From positions 13,049,651 to 13,113,650 of the forward strand of contig NC_058063.1 in the NCBI RefSeq assembly GCF_020085105.1: a stretch of DNA of 64,000 nt, written 5' to 3'. This stretch comes from Siniperca chuatsi (Eukaryota > Chordata > Actinopteri > Centrarchiformes > Sinipercidae). Shown one piece after another: positions 34,748 through 51,033 of the stretch (within the stretch, counting starts at the first letter, position 1; every line of letters starts with the position of its first letter). The notes under the pieces were generated by a model. The model saw only the letters and a program-made list of their open reading frames with translations. It did no database searches and was not told the DNA's origin. The translations under genes and the position numbers were made by a program.

Positions 34748-37700
34748 AGAGAGAAAGGTGGGGGGTCTGTCACATACATTTTTGAAAATAAAAATACACA
34801 ACTCGACCATATTATATATATTAGCCTATTTAGTTTTATAGAAAAGTCCCATACTCATAATAACCATAAATAAAACGCAATTTTCTAAACAAGAAACACA
34901 GATTTTTAAGCTGTTTAGTCTGAATTTCATGTTTAGGAAATTTCAACTTCAAACTTTACAAAAAAAGCATCAAGACACAAACATAAAATATGTAAGTGTA
35001 TGGGTGCGTCAAAGCCTGAGAGTAATAAAAGTCAGATTATGTTCAAATAAGTGCATATAGCAGAGTAGATCCTCTACATACTGTAGGCTTAAAATAAAAA
35101 CACAAAATGTGATAAATGAAAATAACAAAAATAATAAACTGTCTAAACTCAATATGTCAAGTAAACATACAATGAATATGTTATTTAACAGTCTTTTTTA
35201 ACATAATAAAATAAAAATATTTTAACATGGTTTCATATGGTCTGTTAAGATTGTTGACATTTGTTTATAACTGCATGTGCTGTCTATATTTTCACATCAA
35301 AAGCAGAATGTTTGATCAGGAAGACTGCATTATATTATTAAAATTATATATTATTGTAGAACTTTAATGATCCCAAAGGAAATGTTTGTGCCCAAGGTAC
35401 ACAGTGAAATAAATACATACATCACATACATATAAATATTCTCTATTTACATTAACAGAAAAATCATATATATACATATATACTAAAATAAAATAAAGTA
35501 AAATTAGAAAAAAGTAACTGAGGATAATTGAGCTTACCAACTTATGACATGCTTTATATTTTTATTTAGTATTAACTAACTGCTGTCAAAGTTTGATTTT
35601 TGTTTATTGTATTAATATTTAAGGTTATTTTATTTTGGATTTGGTTGTAAATTTAACGGTTTCCCATTGAGCACACAGTTTGGTCTTTAATGTGTATGTT
35701 TTCTCTACATACCCAGTTGTTTACCACCCTGAAAGCAGCAGTGAATATGGAGGTCAAGCGCTTGATTTATTATTTTGCTGTTCATGAGATTTGGGTCAAC
35801 TGTCCCTCTCATGTTACATCCACCCCCCCCTCTTCTTCCTCACACTACCTAGCACCATGTTGGAGGCACTGCTTTCCCTAAGGCACTTCTTCAAAGGAAG
35901 TGATTCATGACTTTAATATTTATTTTTTATTTCCCAGTCTATCTTTGTCAATAACAACCGAGGCTGCTCCCTGGGATATCCCCGCTTCCTCCTCCTGCTC
36001 CTCCTTCCAGTAGCTCTGTGCCGTTTGCCCTTATATGTCCAGAGTGCTCTGCTATCACAGGAAGAGGCAGTTTAAGCAGATCTGCTGTTGTTTGCCGGAG
36101 CCATCAACACTTTGGCACCAACTGGGGGATTTGAAGTCAAAGCATGGCCTCAGGCCATACATTATCAGATAAGCAATATAGTTCTGTCCAGGCAACCAGG
36201 AAACCACAAAACAAGGGGAATCCCTGCCTTTGTTCTGTTTGATGAGGCGTGACAGTTAAATAGATGTTGAAAATGACTATTTCCTCATGAAGTTTCACAA
36301 AAGTGTGTTTGTTCTTCATTTGAGATTTGCAGAAAGTTTGTTGGAGTCTTCGATTTGATGCTCAATAGTACCAGCTCTGCATCTGATCAAGAACGGGGTC
36401 GTTGGGTCACTGATGGGCACTGACAGACGGGGTAACATGCAGGAAGTCACTATGAGCGCTGCCAAGCCTTGCCAACGGGATGGACTCAATGGCTTCCGCC
36501 CATTGGTGAACCTGTTTAGTAATGTTCTCACTTTTCCTCAACCGCCCCCCCCATCCGTTCTTCTCACAATGCCTGGAAGTAGCCGAGACCTACATCTCCC
36601 TCTCTGTTTTCTTAATCGTTGTTTTCCTTTATGGTTTTTCCTTTTTTGTGTGTCTTTTACAAAGCACACAATTGATCCAACCGCCATCCAAACAAATACA
36701 AACACAAGGACACGCACACGAGCCATGCAAACACTTTACTTCCGATTCACATTTTCAAAGGGTTTATATCTAAAAAATGGTCATGTTGATTGATGATTTT
36801 TATTTCACGTTTGACACATTTGCTTGTCATAAAACTTATCTATAAAAGAGATTTTACTATTTTACAAGTTGCAGCGCAAAATTAAACTAGACCTGCATGC
36901 AGGTATACCCAGGTCCAAGCACCCAACCGCAAATAGTATTGAAGTGTCTCCTAGTTTTTCTGTAGATACTGTTCTCAACAATACAATAGACTTAACACCT
37001 AAAAGGCAAAAATAACAATAACTTCTTTTTCCCCATTAACTACACACTGTAGAAAGAAACACCTAAGTTGCAGCTCAAAATTAGATAAGGAATTCCATAT
37101 TTTTCTTTGACAGCACATCTGAACTGGGTGCAGTGTTCTTAACAGTGACAATAAAAATAATCTTCTCTTTATTAATCAAATGTGCACTTGTTTCATCCTA
37201 CAATCCCCGCTTGTTGTGCAAGAAGTGCTTATCTACCCGAAGCCAACCTTGAAGATTTCTCTCCTCCTTCTTCAATGTCTCCTTCTGTGAAATACTTTGA
37301 TGTGAAGGAAATACAGTTCATAGTTCACTTTTGCGGTGCCTCAATTAACTGTCCTGTGACTGGTTCTCTGTGAACTGAAGGCTGCCCTGAGGATGAGGTA
37401 ACTTTCCGCTTGTTTTTTAGTTATTCATGACCTCTGAGCCCTTGTCCCCTCGCCCCCCCCCATCTCCATTTCTCCTCCCTTGTCTCCTGCTCGCTTTATT
37501 ATTGACGGATGTCCTGCACAGGCGTTTTCATCCATGTCTCTGAACAGCTTTGCAGGATGCATTCAGAAGTGTGTGTGTGTGTGTGTGTGGGTGGGTGTGT
37601 AGGGCAGTTCCTGCACATCTGTCGGCTGCATTTCTCTCAGTCACGGGCGGGGTAAAGGTTGTTTTTCACCACCAGGAGAAGGTGTCTGCTATCTAGAACG

Positions 37701-38340
37701 ATCAATTTGGTCTTGCTTCCTTCCTTTTGGTCCTCATAACACAACGCCTCTGCTCTCAGGCAGCAAGCCAGAAGCTTCCGGACACTGTTGTGGAGCACTT
37801 ATTAATGCTTAACTGGTCAACTCAGCAACGACACAGTTTCCCTTTGAATACCATTGCTTCTTAAATTAAAATTTAAAAAAATGCTTGAGAACTCATGTAC
37901 CAAAATATGAGTGAAACTTGTATGACTAATAAAAAAATGAGACAGAATCTCAATGATGAGGGCAGAGCTTGTTTATCCAACAATAAGCTCGTCTTCCAGC
38001 TTCCTCTCAGACAGTTTCCTCTGTCCTGGAGAGGGGTGAAGGGTAGGAAAGCGTTGGTGGGGGAATGCTGATGCTCTCCAGCTTACCCCTGGATGGCCAG
38101 GCACGTACCGCATCTCCCCAAGGGTCCTCATATATATATTTTTTCAACGTGGCCCCAAAACACACTATGCTTTCCTGCTATTACTTGGCTCAGAGCTATG
38201 GGGGTTTAGAAAAACTAATAGGCCACTAAAAATACTTGGAGCCCGGGGCCTGGGCTAGGGCATTTCCTGCGTTGCTTCCAGTGTACGCGTGGGCCATTGA
38301 GGAAAGAGGAAACGAGCAGCTCTGGTTGTATGGGGGCTTC
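34747..38340. other. trip6-bcl6b divergent intergenic region
   Basis: No gene found on either strand. Contains AT-rich sequence, a LINE tail (35345-35425), a (GT)n tract near 37570-37600 and several C-rich stretches. Being between divergent genes it may hold shared control elements, but I cannot name any. Confidence 0.5.
35345..35425 (-). repeat. LINE 3' tail fragment, reverse orientation
   Basis: The minus strand reads aaatttcc-like ttcctttgggatcattaaag, the same 3' end theme as the fragment at 15790-15852. Only the tail is present, in the trip6-bcl6b spacer. Confidence 0.5.
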
Positions 38341-38351
38341 CTGCACAACAT

Positions 38352-38358
38352 TATAAAG
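38352..38358 (+). promoter_or_regulatory. Candidate bcl6b TATA box
   Basis: TATAAAG in a context that leads to a spliceable untranslated exon ending at 38516 (gtcggg then gtgagt). A perfect CRE-type tgacgtca lies at 38472-38479, inside that presumed exon, so the true start may be lower down. Confidence 0.35.
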
Positions 38359-38379
38359 AGCTCCCTCCCTTCAGCCTCC

Positions 38380-38968
38380 CCTTACAGTGCTGTTCAGAGC
38401 CAGTGGAAGCTGTGGGTGAGGCCCTGCTCCACGTCTTCGATTGTAGACTGAACACTGAGCCCTGAGGGGTTTGACGTCAGCGCGGTGCACGTTAGTTCTC
38501 GTCCCTGCTGGTCGGGGTGAGTTGGAAATGGATTTTCTCAGTATATTCACATTTTTAATGGGCTGTCTGCTAACTACTTGGATTGACTTGTTTGTTTTTA
38601 AGTGGAGATGTAGTCCTTTCTTGATTAATCCTTATAAATTTGGTAAGTAATCACCGGTCAGATGAGGATGTCCATACCTTTTGATTGTTTTCAGTGACTG
38701 TAAAGGGAAATTAGGACTGGTTGAATTTTTTACAATATTTCATGTCATGAGCTCTCGGTAATTACTACTTTGCTGCATTTTGCAACTCCCTTGATATCTG
38801 CAGTAACGTGAATAATAAAGCTTAAGTGTTCATGATAAAGATAAAGTGTTGATAAAGTGGATGTTTCTTGTTTTTTCCTCATTTCCTCAGGTACGAGTAG
38901 GGAGCTGGTCTCACCTAACAGATGTGTCTGGGACACTCCAGTCTATTTATTCTATCAATTACACATAG
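38380..38968 (+). other. Candidate bcl6b 5' untranslated exons
   Basis: Two putative non-coding exons: about 38380-38516, with a good donor, and 38891-38968, with a clean acceptor (tcctcatttcctcag) and donor (gtaggt). Together with the acceptor at 39073 they give a plausible spliced leader. Ends are inferred from splice signals only. Confidence 0.4.
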
Positions 38969-39079
38969 GTAGGTCACTAGTGTGCATCATAATTTAAAAA
39001 ACTCTGTTCATGCATTGTGGATTCAAATGATGTGCGCTGCTTGGTTGTTTCATTTATATTGCTTTCTCCACAGATCCAG

Positions 39080-42493
<3,414 letters not shown>

Positions 42494-45040
42494 AGAGGCC
42501 TGACCTTTGACTCATTAAACCCTACCAGCATGCTGGTTAGAATAATATCTGAATATCTAAATCTGTCAGAAAATGTGAATGAATTGACTTCAGTGATTTT
42601 AAATTATTAGCACCTGGTGTTTGAATATGAGGTGGCCATTTAACTAACTTTAACAGACTAGTTAGATGACCAGCTTGGACATCATGTAAATTAAAACGGA
42701 TTCCATTTGGAGAGAGAGATGGCCATTTACAAATAACCTTTAGCATCAATATGTTGTCGGATGAGGTTTGGAGCTTGGAGCTAACGTAACGCACTTATTA
42801 GTATGAATCTAGAAGGTTCATTAGAAATCCTGGGTGGCTTTTCTGAGATGGAGATGATGTTAAGAAAAGTGTCTTTGAAGGTTTGTGAAGGGACAGAAGG
42901 AAGTGAACGAGACATGAAAGGAAAGTAAAAAATATGGATGAATTGGGATGTGTGTACACTGAATTTTGAAGAAGTATGAGTATGTGAACGAAAGATAAAG
43001 CAGGTTTTATGAAGGACAGGTGGAGAATTTTGGAGTTTTTGGAGTTAATTAAATTCTAACGTTTGTTTTAAGCCTGGAGAAGCACTTAATCAGTGTTAAG
43101 TTACTGAAATCTTCTTCTTAAATGTGTATTTAACTCAGATTTATCTTAACCTTGAGGCCTGGGGCCTGCATGTTCTTTAAAAAACAAAACAAAGTATGCA
43201 GTGACTTCTGCTTTTATGGTCCAAGCAGGCAAAGGACTTAGTTGTCTTGTACTGAGTATAAAGTATAGAAATGAAATGATGTATTGTTTTCTGACATGAG
43301 CAATTTAAATGAGAAGACTGTAAGCAATTGGATAATTAATAATAATGTGTATGAGTTCATTTGCTGGACAAAGATGGTTTTGTACAATTTAAATTAAATC
43401 ATTTTTATATCAATTGGTGCTTTGGTGTTTCAGCATCTCATTTAATATCCTACTGTGACATATGTAATTTTATGTATGACGTATAAACAAATGGGGAAAC
43501 TGCTTTTCTAAAACGTCTCGGGAATAGAAAATAATTAATATTGCTAATATGAAACTGGTCACAAGTTTGGCCAAGCGCTGACCAGACTTTCAACATATTT
43601 TCAAACCCTGTGAACCTTGCTCTCTCTCTCTGCCTTCAGCCTTTCTCCTCCCTGGACTTCCTTCCCGTCATTAACGCACTTTATCTACCCATGAATCACG
43701 TCTTCTGTTAAGTCCAATCCGTCCCGCCATTTTCCAGATTTTGTTTTGTTTTTTCTTGGTGCTTTTGTGAAAACAATGAAGCCGAGGGGCACCTGTTTCC
43801 TCCAGGCTTCTAACGCTGGGTACTCACACTACCAGCCAACAACTCGTGTGTGAGCTCGCTGGTGCTTCCAGAAGGTGAGGGGGTCGACTGTGGAGGGGCT
43901 GCAGACTCCTGCTGAACTCTCCCACCCTCTGTCATCCCTCGCTTCCTGCTCCCTGATGAGTTGTGGCTAGCTGAACTTATTGTCCGTGCTCGGCAGACAA
44001 ACATTGGAAGTTCAACGGGACTTTCCAACCTTCGTTCCCCTCCTCCACTGAAAAAATGAAACCTATGACATGTCGTTTTTCCTTTTTATCAATTTGTGGC
44101 CAGTGACACCTGTCAAGGGTCTCCCCACAAATCAGTTCACACAGAGTTTGTCAGAAAAGAGGACTTCTATGTGGAACACATTTCAAGAAGTGAGTATGAC
44201 TTTGGAAAAGTGAGTAGCTCATTTCAGGAAGTGAGTATTACTGAAAACATTTGAGTGATTTTATTGAAACAACAAGAAGGAACCAAACTCACAACCATTA
44301 TGCATGCGGTGGCCATGCAGGCAATCAGACTTAAACTGTATGTGTGGAGAATAAACTTCCTCTTACAGGCAAGCATCAGCATGCGCCAGATTTAGTCAAA
44401 TCTAAGTAAGAGAGGGGAATCATCTGTAATTTTCAACTTTAAATTTTACAAATAAATCTCAAAATGTAAAAGAAAAATAAATTCAAGCACATGAATCAGG
44501 GCCTGGGGGAAAGATTTAGCTATTAGAGGTTCCTCTCGTTCTTTTTCCAAGTTGTATCCATCCTGCTGCCTTTAATCACCTAGCAGGTACAGTGCACAAA
44601 GAAGACTACACATGGTGGCTACAATATATAGTATTTTGCACAGGGACTCAGTCAGTAAGTTTGTGGCAATTTGATTAATCATTGAGGAATATGCACCATG
44701 TGAGCATACTATCAACTGAAATAATAAAGGAATTCTAAGATTGTGACACAGGGCATCTCCTTCAAGATTAGGTAAAAATGCATGCACTCTAAGTCCCTTA
44801 TCATTTGTTTTTATATTATGCTTTAGTGGTAATCCTTGGCACATTAATATAAAATAATTGCAACACTGCCTTACAATGCAAACAACAGCTCTGCCTTAAA
44901 TTCTACCTTTTCAAAGTTTGTAACATTCAGTTTTTGATGAAATTGTCAGAAGGACATTTGAAACACTTCTCAATACAATGCAGTCCTGTATTCAAATTGT
45001 AACTTTTAACATTTAGCAAAGTTAAAACAAGCATTATCAG
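42494..45040. other. bcl6b 3' UTR and spacer
   Basis: About the first 0.9 kb is probably bcl6b 3' UTR. The rest is AT-rich with no convincing gene. An open frame on the minus strand at 44572-44844 has no recognisable domain. Confidence 0.45.
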
Positions 45041-45345
45041 CTAAATGTGCTGAAGTATTAAAAGTTAAAGTACTCATTATGCAGAAGGGCCCTGTTATAT
45101 TATTGTGTATATTATATTATTGGATTATCATTACTGATTAATGTGTAAGCAATATTGTTAGGTCAAGAAAAAAAACGTTTTAACTACTTTATTTAAATCT
45201 AAAACCATCTATACAGCCATCAGATAAATATAGTGGAGTTAAAAACTATAATATTTGCCTCTAAAATGTAGTAGAGTAAAAATACAAAGTAATATAATTG
45301 AAATACTCAAGTACAAGTTAGTAAATGTACTTACTTACTTACTTA
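45041..45345 (-). mobile_element. Fragment of ACTTGAGTA-rich MITE, reverse orientation
   Basis: The plus strand holds aaaagttaaagtactcattatgcagaa, shortened here to its core agtactcattatgc, then gaaatactcaagtacaagtt, the reverse of the element at 20875-21410. It ends in a short (ttac)n run that abuts the hairpin at 45346. Confidence 0.55.
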
Positions 45346-45448
45346 CTATCGTAGAAAAGATTGAGAATGACTTCCGGATGGGAGCCGAAACGTCTTGATT
45401 CTGAAAACAGTGTTCAGATGACTACGACTGAAACCTTTTCTACGATAG
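45346..45448. repeat. Short element with perfect 14-bp inverted ends
   Basis: ctatcgtagaaaag (45346-45359) and its exact reverse complement (45435-45448) flank 75 bases. Looks like a small transposon relic or hairpin-forming repeat; family unknown. Confidence 0.7.
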
Positions 45449-45845
45449 AACACTCCTGGACGAATGAGGGACTACACCGTCTTACTTACTTATTAGTTAC
45501 TAGATTCTTAAAGCCATCACACGATCATCCTTACAAAAATCACCCTTGCACCTGGGCCAACAGGATCTTTTTCTATGCAGTTGACATTTTTAGACCTTGT
45601 GGTTGCCTCCCTCTAGTGTTGAAACATGTGGAAACCAGTGCTGCTGTTGACTCTATTAAACCAGTTAGGGACATTTTTTTTTGCTACCTCACTTTCCCTG
45701 CTTTGTCTCTTTAATCTCTGTCCGTCTAGCCTCTGTGGTGTTGTTGTGTTTTGGCAGAAAGCTGCTTTTTGTATGACATTTGTAAAATATGCATGCTGAT
45801 CTGTGAATATATAGTCAAAATTTTACCTCTTTGAGATCTTAATCA

Positions 45846-47440
45846 GTGCTGGTGCCACTTGGGGAGAAAGGCGTGAGAATCCTGACCTACACTGACGATT
45901 GGGTAATTCTCGCTGCATTCAGGCAGGAGGTGGAAGCCCGCTGGTCATCCAGCAATTCACTCAGTTGGGCTTTGCCATCAACCCCAGCAAGAGTGCCCTG
46001 CGGCCGAGCCAGCAGATGCCAGACCTTGGGCTACTCTTGGATTCCCACACCATGACTGTGCAGCTGTCAGAACAGCGTGTGGAGGTGATCCTACAGCTGA
46101 CCTGGCGCCTGAACTGTACGGCCACAGTGCCAGCAAGGTGTGTCATGTCGCTTCTAGGGAAGATGTCAGCAGCCCACCCGGTGGTGTGCTTGGGGCTGCT
46201 GCACATGGTGGAACCTGCAACGGTGGTTTACACGGTCGGCTGCACCCGAGCCAGGACATGTCTCCGCACTTGCACTCAGAGACGTGCCGTTCTGGGACTC
46301 ACCCGACTGCCTCCACGAGGGGGTGGGCTGTGATGCATCCCTCATTATTTCCAGGACTTCACGGATGCCTCCCTGGCCGGTTGGGGCGGGTCCCTCGACC
46401 AGGAAGAAATGCACCGGTCATGCACGTGCCCCATCTAGGGCCTATTCGGCTCGTTGGCGGGTGTTTGCGGACTGGTGTGAGGCCAGGAGTCTCAGTCCAA
46501 GTTCGTGTCCCCTGCAGGGCATCCTGGATTTTCTGCAGGGCTTGTTCAAAGCAGACGTGCTGCATCCACCTTGGGGGTATTTGCAGCAGCTATTACAGTT
46601 ATTACAGCTACCACGATGGCCTGGACCACTTCACAGCCAAGAGCCATCCACTGGTGAAGCGCTTCCTGTGGGAGGTCCACAGGTTGAAGCAACTTACTCG
46701 TCGCTTGGTTCTTCAGTGGGACCTCCAAACGGTGCTGGACGGCCTTGCAGGTCCACCTTTTGAGCTGCTGGATCAGGACGACAAGTGATTGGTGGAGTTG
46801 TGTCCAAATCCGTCTTTTCGGCCGAAGGTTATCACCTGGCCTTCAGCTCCAGAGTCATTCGCCTGAAGGCTTTTTCCCCCCTCCTCACGCCGACAGAGAG
46901 GAAGAACGCCTGCACACTTTGTGTCCGGTGCGTGCACTCTGCTGTATCGTAGACTGCACGACAGCTGTCAGGATGTCCGACCGGTTGTTCATCTGCCACG
47001 GTGGTCGGTGCCTCCTGGTTGACCTTCATGCAGTCATATCTCAGGGACATGACTGCTGTTTCTGTGGCCCACTCAGTGCTTGGTGCACAGCCTGGGGGGA
47101 CCTCGTCTGATGCAGATTGAGGTGTCTCTTATGACAGCCAGCACTGCTGGCAGTGTTGCAGCCCGGGTGAGAACCTCAGGCAGGAGGTGCTCGAGTACAT
47201 CTCATGTGCGGAGCCCCCTAATCACAAGACCAGCTGGTCCTAGTGGTGATTGTTGAGTTTCAAAGGGAGACGAGCAATGCATGCCCTGGGGCTTTCTAAG
47301 GGGGAGGATGCTACCTCCTGTTTGGGCAGTGAGTGCAAATACGTTTTTTCTCAGCTGCTAAGGCGGAGCCTCGAGAGGGTAAACCAATAGCAAAACCTGA
47401 GTGCTCCACACGTACTCATAGAACTGGAGTTACATCCAGG
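45846..47440 (+). mobile_element. DIRS-type tyrosine-recombinase retroelement fossil
   Basis: Fragmented open frames resemble a fish DIRS1-like element: a reverse-transcriptase part with YTDDW and FAINPSKSALRPSQQ-type sequence (about 45846-46210), then RNase H-like and tyrosine-recombinase-like parts (about 46360-47110, with CPVRALC and LFICHGGR words), then a terminal region to about 47440. The 5' part is absent. It is broken in several places and clearly inactive. It sits in the bcl6b-slc16a13 spacer. Confidence 0.75.
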
Positions 47441-47464
47441 TAATCCAGGTAAGGTACCATGTAT

Positions 47465-47790
47465 TATAAGAACTAGATGCCGGACCCCAAAATGGCGCCT
47501 ATTCATTGCAATGAGAATTGCTCACCTGGCGCATACGCCAAAAAAGCTTTCTAGCTTCCAGGTTTACTTCCAGGGTATGCGGCCCACTGAATATGTGCAA
47601 TAGTGTTTTTCCCGCTAGCATTTTTATCGGAAAGCATATCCTGAGCTGTCTGTTTATTTTATTGTTTTAAAAAAAAATGCATTTTATCATTCACTGTGGT
47701 ATTTTATTTGTCTCTCTGTGAAGCACTTTGTACTTTGTTTTGATAAGTGCTCTATAAATAAAGTGTTATTATTATATTATTATTATGACA
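47465..47790 (+). repeat. Interspersed repeat plus L2-like LINE tail
   Basis: About 47465-47600 reads like a known type of fish repeat (aaaatggcgcctattcattg). About 47705-47790 holds gtgaagcactttgtactttg and tgctctataaataaagtgtt followed by a TTA run, the usual 3' tail of fish L2 LINEs. Only tails are present. Confidence 0.55.
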
Positions 47791-48489
47791 TCATTGATTT
47801 TTTCGCTTTTCTCGCCTCGAGGAAAGTTTTACAAATATAATATAATTCATGGATCAAAAATTCATAATAGAAAGAGTCATGGTTGACCTTAAATGCAGTT
47901 TGAGGTGTCCTGTCAACAGTTTTACAGATGTCTCTTTTATAATGGTGGCCTAAGGGGAAAATGCTTTTTGGGCCACAGGGGAACGTTTCGTTGCAATACC
48001 GTGAGTGGCCACTGGAGGAAATTGGCTGCAATGCTAAGCTGCAAACCAATATGTGACGTCACGGTGACGACGTCCACTTGTGTTTTGTGTATATTTTACA
48101 GCAGCTAATTGCCAATTGCTATAGCTAATCATGATCTATATAGTTGCAAATAACTCATTAACAATAGCTGCTGGCTGATGATTTTTAGGGGTACATGTAG
48201 TTTACCTGAAACATTTTCTTACAGGCTGAAAAGTAGAAAGAGAACTGCCATGAAACTAAAACCAAAACTTGTTGACATATGAAAGGACTTTAAGATCTTT
48301 CATCCAGTCAGGACACATGAGCTAGTTTTTGGGATTTTTTAATATTGGAGGAGAAATTTACACAATATAATTAATAAAATAAAATGACTGGCAACGATAA
48401 TTATAGGCTAATATCCCAAGTGTTCAGAATATATATTTTAAAAAACTGTCCACAAAACCAATTTGATGGATCGTGCGTGAGTTATTGTT

Positions 48490-48490
48490 A

Positions 48491-48555
<65 letters not shown>

Positions 48556-48556
48556 T
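48490..48556. repeat. (ATT)n microsatellite
   Basis: Trinucleotide run of about 20 units just upstream of a GC-rich stretch (aacgcgcgcgccccattg) that may mark the slc16a13 5' end. Confidence 0.95.
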
Positions 48557-48559
48557 ATG

Positions 48560-51016
48560 ACAGAATATGCCGAACGCGCGCGCCCCATTGAAGACTGCGC
48601 ACGCGTATAACAAACCGGTTCGCTGTGTAATGACGGTTAGATCTCTGACTTTCTCCCTTCCTGCTGTCATTTTGCTGTTTAGTTTACCACAGTGAAGTTG
48701 GACACTGTAGACCATGTGCTGCTCCGGAGAAAGCTGACAGACCGAGGTGAATATTGAGGTTGTCGAGTCAAACTGAAGCTTTTATTAGGCTGGGAACCGT
48801 TTTAAACTCTTTGAATACTAATGGACTTGCGTCGACATTTTTGTTCATACGCGATTCAATCAGTTTTAAGGTTTCATTCAGTCACAGGTTATGAAACGGT
48901 AATTTTTTACAGTAAACGTTATCATAACCTCACTCACACCGCTATAGCAAATACTTTGATAGCAACAATTGAAAAAATATTAGCATTATTAGCAAAATAC
49001 ATTGGCATTATCACTATAACATCAAACATGTGTCCAGTTTCGAACATTATTTTATTTGTGTCTACAGCTGTTTGTGACAACCAGTGCGCAAGCGCAGTGT
49101 GAAGCATACGTAATTTACGTGGAGTTATGGTTGGAGAGCCCACGTGCACACTTCCCAGTGCGCGTTCTCGCCTGTTTAACTGTTCATGGCTGTGTAATTA
49201 ATCATTACATCGAAGCTGACTGTTTCTATGAGGCTGCAGCTGCTTGGAGGAAAGGCAGGACGAGCACCTGTTTGCAGGTGAGTGTGTATGTACACCCTGA
49301 TGTCCATATTGTAGGACCATGCAATCAATACATGTTTATAAATTGGCTTTATTGCAAACTATTTAATCATTCAACAAATTCATATGGATTGAAAATCAAA
49401 TTGTTAGTTTTTAGTGTTCTGCATGAGTGTGAGTGTGCACACCAATATGAAATGAAGTTTTTGAGCATTGTTGCATTTGCTGACGTTTTAATTTTATAAG
49501 TCTTTTAGTGCATGTGTGTTTGTGAGAGGGCTGTGTGCAAATTCTTGTAATTCCTGCAGCAGTGGAGTGAGTGGCATTAGATTATGAATGGATCAGGTCA
49601 TTGTGCTGTGCTACTTGTTGCTTTGGTTCATTTTCAACTCACTACAAAAAATTAATCAGATTGAGCAACAGAGTCAAAAATACTGCTCAACCAGCAGCAC
49701 AAATAATCAGAATTATTGTCTGCTTTTATGTAGTATACTTGTAACTATATGTACAGAAATAAAAAGTGAACTGTTCATACAATAGTATATTTTTTATTTT
49801 CTATCAAACTGTTGACATTTATTTGCAGTAAAGTTAACAGAGAGCAGCTGCAGGACAAATAAAACAAAGTATGTGCATGTAGAGAGCACATGATGATGAG
49901 TCACATCAAAGAGGAGGCACAGTTTTCAGGAAACTGTATAGTATCAGCTGTCAGCTGACTAAAAAACAACCAAAGTGAAAATGGGGGAAATTCTTCTAGA
50001 AATTCTGTTAATAGCACACTACAGAAGGTCCAAAATGGCAGCATTTTGTCACAGTAAGAGGAACTTCAGTACTGTTTGCTGATTGTGGCTCCTGCTGCAG
50101 CAGCATTTCTTTGTGGGTAAAAGAGGATGCATCATGTGATCATTATGATTATGTGTTTTTACATATTTGTGAATCTTTGTCTCATGTTAATGATACTTAA
50201 GCTCTATTTTATTTGCAGAAAATGTCTGGGTATCAAGTCAGTTGTATTTAAAAATTAGCTTTTGAGGACTTAAGTATCAAATTTTTCCATTTTGATGGAA
50301 GTTAGACATCATATGCAGAAAGTCCCGGTTAGACGGAACAAACAAAGGTGCATCTGACTTTATAAATTGTTCATAAATGCCTAAATGGTCTCAACCTTGC
50401 ACCAAATGCTGAAAGAGACAGATGTGCATTTGCATAGTGGCCAATATGTGGCTAATAGAGGACAATATCTTCATGAGTTTAGAGTAATAGAATTAATACT
50501 GCATTAATGACTTAAACAATTTGACACTGCTAAAGAAAAATTAAACATCACTGAAACCCCCTTTTATTTTTTGTGTCACCTCTGCAGACTACTGTATATC
50601 CACTGTAGCAGAAATATTAAAACAAATCCAGTGAAAGTTGATTAAGGGGCTTTCTTGTCTTTCACTATTGAAAATGCAAATGTTTCTTCACAGCTGAACA
50701 CTATGAACACTTGCAGCAGTCATTGTCAGAGTTCACCTCTCACCTATGTCTTGTTTTCAAGGGCAACTTGCTAAGCAGCCTATTCACACTTACATTTCAC
50801 AACCAGGGAATCTATTGGCCTGTGGGAAGTTAATCATTATGCTATTGATAACCACAGAGAGGATCTGAGACTTGCTCTGCACTGTTGTTAAAAGAGAGTG
50901 CTGTCACTTGCATTTCTTGAGGCTTATATCTTCATGTTCTTGGTATTTCCTTTCTCTTCTAATCTGACCTCCTCACTCTGCTTTCACGCTGACCTGCATT
51001 TATTGTATTTTTACAG
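48560..51016 (+). other. Presumed slc16a13 5' region and first intron
   Basis: CpG-bearing sequence (about 48.57-48.80 kb and 49.08-49.28 kb) and a plausible donor after cacctgtttgcag at about 49279 suggest a non-coding first exon. The first coding exon starts with an acceptor at 51016, so a spliced leader is required. No other gene seen. Confidence 0.4.
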
Positions 51017-51033
51017 ATAGCTCTCTCCTAGGC

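Noticed and set aside
36413-36793. 126-codon open frame in the trip6-bcl6b spacer
   Set aside because: Composition is low-complexity and it overlaps open frames on both strands; no domain or splice support.
44572-44844. 90-codon minus-strand open frame as a small gene
   Set aside because: No start context, splice partners or recognisable domain; AT-rich repeat-like surroundings.
46138-46788. 216-codon open frame as a novel host gene
   Set aside because: It lies within the DIRS-type fossil and has no independent gene structure.
43440-51000. A second SLC16 gene (SLC16A11-like) between bcl6b and slc16a13, as in human
   Set aside because: I searched by eye for the DGGWGWV signature and MFS-like exons and found only one set, at 51034-55049.
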